From: Litoribrevibacter albus
GTDB lineage: Bacteria; Pseudomonadota; Gammaproteobacteria; Pseudomonadales; Litoribrevibacteraceae
Direction: 5' to 3'
DNA: 64,000 nt
NCBI RefSeq assembly: GCF_030159995.1
Contig: NZ_BSNM01000016.1
Location: forward strand, 682,001-746,000
Under the pieces are notes generated by a model. The model was not told where the DNA came from. It searched no databases and saw only the letters and a program-made list of their open reading frames with translations. This document shows, piece after piece, positions 60,267 to 64,000 of the stretch; position 1 is the first letter of the stretch; every line of letters starts with the position of its first letter. The position numbers and the translations under genes are program-made.

Positions 60267-62186
60267 TTACAATTCACGCAATTCTGTTTCTTGTTGTTCC
60301 AAGGCTTCCTGAAGTTCCAACCAATCCATTTCCAACATTTCGGACTCTTGCTTCAGTTCTGACTGCCTTTGAAGAACCTCTGTAAGCTTAGTCTTACACG
60401 ATTCATTGTAAAGTTCTGTATCATTCAGTTGATCGTTTATTGAACTGAGACTTGCTTCAACTTTTTCCATTCTGCTTTCAAGTTGGGCAATTTTTTTCTT
60501 AATTGGTTGCAGTGCGTTACGGATTTCTGCTTCCCGTTTACGCTGCGCTTTCTTATCGACAGCCGGCTTAACGCTTGTGTTCTCGGGGGATGACTCGCCA
60601 TTCTGAGCGGCAGTGTTGCTTTTTTTTAATGTTTTCAGCCAGTTGTGGTAGTCATCGAGATCACCTTGAAACGGCTCGATCTTCTGATCGTGAACTAACC
60701 AGAACTCGTCGACGGTATTTTTAAGCAGGTGACGATCGTGCGAAACCACGATGATGGCACCTTCAAATTCTTGCAGCGCAACGGTCAGTGCAAATCGGGA
60801 TTCCATATCCAAATGGTTGGTAGGTTCGTCCATTATCAGCAGGTTAGGTTTTTGCCAGGCAATCAATGCGAGAGCAAGGCGTGCTTTTTCTCCGCCGGAG
60901 AAAAGCTTGACCACATCGGTGGCTCGTTCACCGTTAAAGCCAAAGCGACCCAGAAAGTCGCGAATACTTTGTTCGCTGGCTGTTGGCGAAATCCGTTGTA
61001 CATGGATTAATGGCGTACTGCTCAGGTCGAGAGCTTCCAACTGGTGTTGAGCAAAATAACCGACATACAGGTGCATGCCCTGCGTTACTTTACCTGCGCG
61101 CAATGGCAAATCCCCCACCAGTGTTTTGATGAAGGTCGATTTACCGGCACCGTTGGCGCCCAACAGGCCAATTCGCATGTCTGGCAACAAGGTGCAGGAG
61201 GTGGTTAACAATGTCGTGTTATAACCAATTTCTCCATCCTCAATAGAAAGCAGGGGTGAGGAGGTTTTGTCTGCCTTTGGAAATTCAAAACTGAACTGGG
61301 TGTCCACATGTGCAGGCGCAATAACCGACATGCGTTCAAGAGCTTTAACCCGGCTCTGTGCTTGTTTGGCTTTCGACGCTTTCGCTTTAAAGCGGCGAAT
61401 AAATGATTCCATGTGGGCAATTTCGCGCTGCTGCTTCTCAAAGGAGGCTTGTTGCTGAGCCAGCTTTTCGGCGCGGGCTTGTTCAAAACTGCTGTAGTTG
61501 CCTTTATAACTGATTAACTTCTGTTGATCGACGTGGGCAATGTGAGTCACCAGACTGTCGAGGAAATCGCGGTCGTGGGAAATCAGAATCAAGGTGCCTG
61601 GGTAGGCTTTCAGCCATTGTTCCAGCCAGAATACCGCATCAAGATCCAAGTGGTTGGTGGGCTCATCCAGCAATAACAAATCTGACGGGCACATCAGCGC
61701 TTGGGCCAGATTCAGACGTAATCGCCATCCCCCCGAAAAACTACTGACCGGTTCGTTCATTTCTTGCTGCTTAAACCCTAGACCTGCCAAGAGTTGCTCT
61801 GCGCGGCTTTTGGCGGTGTATCCATCGGCTTGTTCATAGGCGGCATGCGCGTGCGCTAACTGATCGGTTAAATGATTCTCTTCGGCGTGCTGAATTGCTT
61901 GCTCCGCAGCCCGGAAGGTTTCATCGCCATCCAGTACGTAGTCGAGGGCGGAGCGATCCGAATTGGATACTTCCTGCGCCATGTGTGCCATCCGCCAATG
62001 ATTTGGTCGCTGGAACTCACCCTGATCGGGATGAAGCTCACCCAAAATCATTTTAAACAGGCTCGATTTTCCGGCACCGTTGGCACCGACCAGTCCTACT
62101 TTTTGACCTGGGTTGATGGTGAGGTTTGCGTCTTCGAAAAGAACTTTAATACCACGTTGAAGCGAAATATTGGTCAGCTGAATCAT
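60267..62186 (-). CDS. ABC-F family ATPase, YheS-type
   Basis: 639-residue soluble protein with two ABC cassettes: Walker A GANGAGKSS and GANGAGKST, signatures SGGWRLRLNL and SGGEKARLAL, Walker B LLLLDEPTNHLD and LLIMDEPTNHLD, and a linker (FIRRFKAKASKAKQAQSRVKAL, about residues 260-283) that in ABC-F proteins reaches into the ribosome. The charged C-terminal coiled coil (residues about 545-639) is typical of YheS, which has the same length in E. coli. ABC-F proteins act on the ribosomal E site; YheS clears particular stalling sequences. It has no membrane domains. Confidence 0.93.
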   Translation of the reverse strand: MIQLTNISLQRGIKVLFEDANLTINPGQKVGLVGANGAGKSSLFKMILGELHPDQGEFQRPNHWRMAHMAQEVSNSDRSALDYVLDGDETFRAAEQAIQHAEENHLTDQLAHAHAAYEQADGYTAKSRAEQLLAGLGFKQQEMNEPVSSFSGGWRLRLNLAQALMCPSDLLLLDEPTNHLDLDAVFWLEQWLKAYPGTLILISHDRDFLDSLVTHIAHVDQQKLISYKGNYSSFEQARAEKLAQQQASFEKQQREIAHMESFIRRFKAKASKAKQAQSRVKALERMSVIAPAHVDTQFSFEFPKADKTSSPLLSIEDGEIGYNTTLLTTSCTLLPDMRIGLLGANGAGKSTFIKTLVGDLPLRAGKVTQGMHLYVGYFAQHQLEALDLSSTPLIHVQRISPTASEQSIRDFLGRFGFNGERATDVVKLFSGGEKARLALALIAWQKPNLLIMDEPTNHLDMESRFALTVALQEFEGAIIVVSHDRHLLKNTVDEFWLVHDQKIEPFQGDLDDYHNWLKTLKKSNTAAQNGESSPENTSVKPAVDKKAQRKREAEIRNALQPIKKKIAQLESRMEKVEASLSSINDQLNDTELYNESCKTKLTEVLQRQSELKQESEMLEMDWLELQEALEQQETELREL

Positions 62187-62261
62187 GAGGTTGCGCAGTT
62201 ATTCTGTGGAAGCTAATAAAGGTGCGTGAACAGTAACAGGAGTTATTGGAATTAGAAAGGC

Positions 62262-62566
62262 TTGAGAAAGAAGGTGGAGGGTCCTGATGGACCCACAATA
62301 AGGTTTTCTGCTCGCTTTTTATTTTTATTATTGAGCGTCAATTAATGCTTCTGTTTTTATTTTTATTGGTGAAGCTTAATTGCATCGTTTCTTGTTGTTC
62401 TTGACTAATAGTATGCGTGTTTGTGTGCCACTTTTTTAAAATGTAAGTAAATCAATTGGTTAGGTGTTTTGTAGTGTAAGGGGGAGGGAGTATAGACGAA
62501 GATTCTGTTACCTGTGTTCCATAATTTGAAAAGTCTGTTGTGTTAAGCGGTAACGTTTGAGGTAAC
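62262..62566 (+). repeat. Diverged direct repeat, copy 1
   Basis: Order of elements: AAGGTGGAGG, hairpin GGGTCC-TGAT-GGACCC (62279-62294), AT-rich block with TTTTTATT tracts, ATGTAAGTAA at 62441, TTGGTTAGG, GTTACCTGTGTTCC at 62507, then GGTAAC at 62549 and 62561. The same elements occur in the same order and near-equal offsets in copy 2. Confidence 0.65.
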
Positions 62567-62712
62567 AAAAACCTCATCATAGGATTTTACGAGTAACGAT
62601 GAATCCATATATCAAGGGCACTGAGGTTGAGTACCGGAAGATGTCCGTGATTTTAGCTACCAACTAGAAGGCAGAATCGGCATACAAAGCAGAAAGACGA
62701 CTAAATCAGGGG

Positions 62713-63045
62713 AAGTAGGGAAGGTGAGGATCAAAAAATTTTCCCCTCTGTGAGTCAGGTTCTGACTCACAGAGGTAAACCGCTTTTGCAAGAGGGTCGT
62801 TATTATTCTTATTGGTGACCCCCTGTAAATCGGTACCATTATTATTCTTATTCTGTTGGCATCCGATGATGGGATACCTAATTAGAGTGCGTATCCCGAG
62901 CCAATTTTTGTTAAATGTAAGTAATTCATTTGGTTAAGGTTAATTATTGATGTGGCGCTTTAACTGGATGAAGGCTAGGTCGTTACCTTTGTTCAATATT
63001 TGCAATTCTCTTTGTCTCATTAAGTAACAATTCGATGGTGGTAAC
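62713..63045 (+). repeat. Diverged direct repeat, copy 2
   Basis: Elements parallel to copy 1: AAGGTGAGG, a stronger hairpin at 62745-62775, AT-rich block, ATGTAAGTAA at 62915, TTGGTTAAGG, GTTACCTTTGTTC at 62983, GTAAC at 63024 and GGTAAC at 63040. Offsets from ATGTAAGTAA match copy 1: GTTACC at +68 versus +66, GTAAC at +109 versus +109, GGTAAC at +125 versus +120. Confidence 0.65.
62745..62775 (-). repeat. 14-bp perfect hairpin inside copy 2
   Basis: CCTCTGTGAGTCAG and its exact complement with a 3-nt loop. On the minus strand it is followed by GGAAAATTTTTTG, resembling a terminator for leftward transcription, although no gene lies to its right on that strand. Confidence 0.7.
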
Positions 63046-63288
63046 TCGCACAGACCTATTTTTATGGGGGTGTTACCTGCACGTGTTGCATCTAAACGGG
63101 GGTGGTTTGGTAATCTGATGTCTTGAATGTCGGGTATATCTCATTCTGAAGGGGAAGTTGTCGAGCTGGTAACATACGTCTATGAATTCACTTGATTTTG
63201 CTAGACTAAGTCTGACAATCTTGAATGAATTAACGTACGAGTCGCGCATTCTTGATAAAGTGACTGATGAGCAATGTTGTAGTGGTGT

Positions 63289-64000
63289 ATGCATCCATAT
63301 TTGAAAAAGCTTGTTCAAAATCTGAATTTTAGTCTGTCTGATCACTCTCAGCTGGAGTCGCTATTAGAGCAGGTCTCTTCGTATCTTTCTCATCTGGAAT
63401 CTCTCTCTTCCAAGGATCTCGAAAGTCATCTTGCCCATTCGGAGCAAACCCCGATTAATCTGGATCAGCTGGAAAATGGCTCGATGGCGCCGGAAGAACT
63501 GGTCACCCTGATTAAAGAGCAGACTCAACAATACGAGCGCCAGATTACACAACTGGCGGCGGTAAAGTTAGGTTTGGAAGATTCGTTGTCCTTACTGAAT
63601 ACCACTCTGGATGCCACTAACGATGGTTTGGTGGTGTTTGATAAGCATCATAAAGTGGTGGCGCATAATAAGTTGCTGGCGGACTTTTTTGGTATTTCAT
63701 CCGAAGAAGTGGAGCAGTCATTTGTTGGTAGCCGCTTAAAGGAAATGCTCAAGCGCCAGGTTCATAATTACGAAACCTTGTTGGAATTGATTCGTTTTAC
63801 TAATCAAAATCCGGGTGAAAAAGCGCATGGCTTGCTGCACTTTAAGAACGGCACCTATGTTGAGTGCGTCTCGAAACCCCGATTTCTGGATCATCGGATT
63901 GTTGGTCGGGTTTGGAGTCTCCGAGACATCACCGATTTGAAACAGTCTGAAGAACAGGCACGACACCAAGCCTACCACGATGATTTAACCGGGTTGCCTA
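63289..64000 (+). CDS. PAS-GGDEF diguanylate cyclase-type protein, cut by right edge
   Basis: 237 residues are visible from the ATG at 63289. After an N-terminal region rich in Ser/Leu/Glu (1-80) and a coiled-coil link (TLIKEQTQQYERQITQLAAV), a PAS domain starts near residue 103 (LLNTTLDATNDGLVVFDKHHKVVAHNKLLADFFG) and ends with VWSLRDITDLKQSEEQARHQA. The last residues YHDDLTGLP are the opening of a GGDEF domain, which would make cyclic di-GMP; the GGDEF signature itself, and any EAL domain, lie outside. No strong ribosome site precedes the ATG, and a TTG 12 nt later is an alternative. It reads away from the repeat-rich region. Confidence 0.88.
   Translation, partial: MHPYLKKLVQNLNFSLSDHSQLESLLEQVSSYLSHLESLSSKDLESHLAHSEQTPINLDQLENGSMAPEELVTLIKEQTQQYERQITQLAAVKLGLEDSLSLLNTTLDATNDGLVVFDKHHKVVAHNKLLADFFGISSEEVEQSFVGSRLKEMLKRQVHNYETLLELIRFTNQNPGEKAHGLLHFKNGTYVECVSKPRFLDHRIVGRVWSLRDITDLKQSEEQARHQAYHDDLTGLP

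Larger units (their letters stand above)
62187..63288. other. 1.1-kb non-coding, repeat-rich region
   Basis: No credible gene lies between the ABC-F start and the GGDEF gene start. The region is AT-rich and holds two diverged direct repeats of about 300 bp, three hairpin-prone spots, and seven copies of GGTAAC (both orientations) between 62507 and 63173, against about 0.3 expected for one hexamer in 667 bp on both strands with equal base frequencies. Promoters for the two flanking divergent genes must also lie here. Confidence 0.75.

Noticed and set aside
62657-62839. Sixty-codon minus-strand frame in the repeat-rich region
   Set aside because: It spans the 14-bp hairpin, has no ribosome site or recognisable motif, and similar frames are expected by chance.
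62187-63288. CRISPR array
   Set aside because: The repeats are only two, long, diverged and irregularly spaced, and no cas gene is near.

Overview
The window looks like chromosomal core sequence from a marine-type gammaproteobacterium of the Pseudomonadales/Oceanospirillales group. Base composition is moderate. The gene neighbourhoods match, in compressed form, a stretch of the Pseudomonas chromosome: algC-dut-coaBC-radC-rpmBG, xerC-DUF484-dapF-lysA-lptM, cyaA-argH-algZR-hemCDXY and hemB-ppk1 / ppx-trxA-rho-ubiD. I see no prophage, insertion sequence, CRISPR array, rRNA or tRNA. This taxonomic reading rests on gene order and remembered families, not on a search.

Layout. 1-5.5 kb: nucleotide-sugar, dUTP and CoA synthesis, RadC and two ribosomal proteins. 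5.6-11.1 kb: MarC and TRIC-like membrane proteins, a lone hydantoinase A-type protein and two paralogous HDOD proteins. 11.3-16.7 kb: two base-excision glycosylases (Ung, MutM), a small secreted protein, an outer-membrane barrel, gamma-glutamyltransferase, ferredoxin and CoaD. 16.8-21.6 kb: an aldehyde dehydrogenase divergent from a TetR regulator with a pair of matching palindromes between them, a chalcone-isomerase-like secreted protein, a SutA-like RNA-polymerase-binding protein and a lipase chaperone without a lipase. 21.6-33.1 kb: a leftward series covering lptM-lysA-dapF-DUF484-xerC-HAD, a GST, a KAS III enzyme, class I adenylate cyclase and ArgH.

33.2-41.9 kb: a Tat-exported M15 peptidase and an orphan periplasmic binding protein, then rightward algZ-algR-hemC-hemD-hemX-hemY. 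42-46.7 kb: a lipoprotein with eight repeats, a LuxR-type regulator and a Pit phosphate permease. 46.9-56.5 kb: a ferredoxin reductase with UbiD, Rho, thioredoxin, and the polyphosphate pair Ppx/Ppk1 with HemB. 56.7-62.2 kb: a fusion of a VTT/DedA membrane domain with a disulfide oxidoreductase, ElbB, a small membrane protein and a YheS-type ABC-F ATPase. 62.2-63.3 kb: a 1.1-kb gene-free stretch holding two diverged copies of a structured repeat and many GGTAAC motifs, ending at a PAS/GGDEF gene cut by the right edge.

Most of the window is housekeeping. Parts that are harder to explain are the repeat-rich region before the GGDEF gene, the paired palindromes between the aldehyde dehydrogenase and TetR genes, the orphan lipase chaperone beside a SutA-like gene, the membrane-flavoenzyme fusion, the eight-repeat lipoprotein, and the missing canonical start for gamma-glutamyltransferase.
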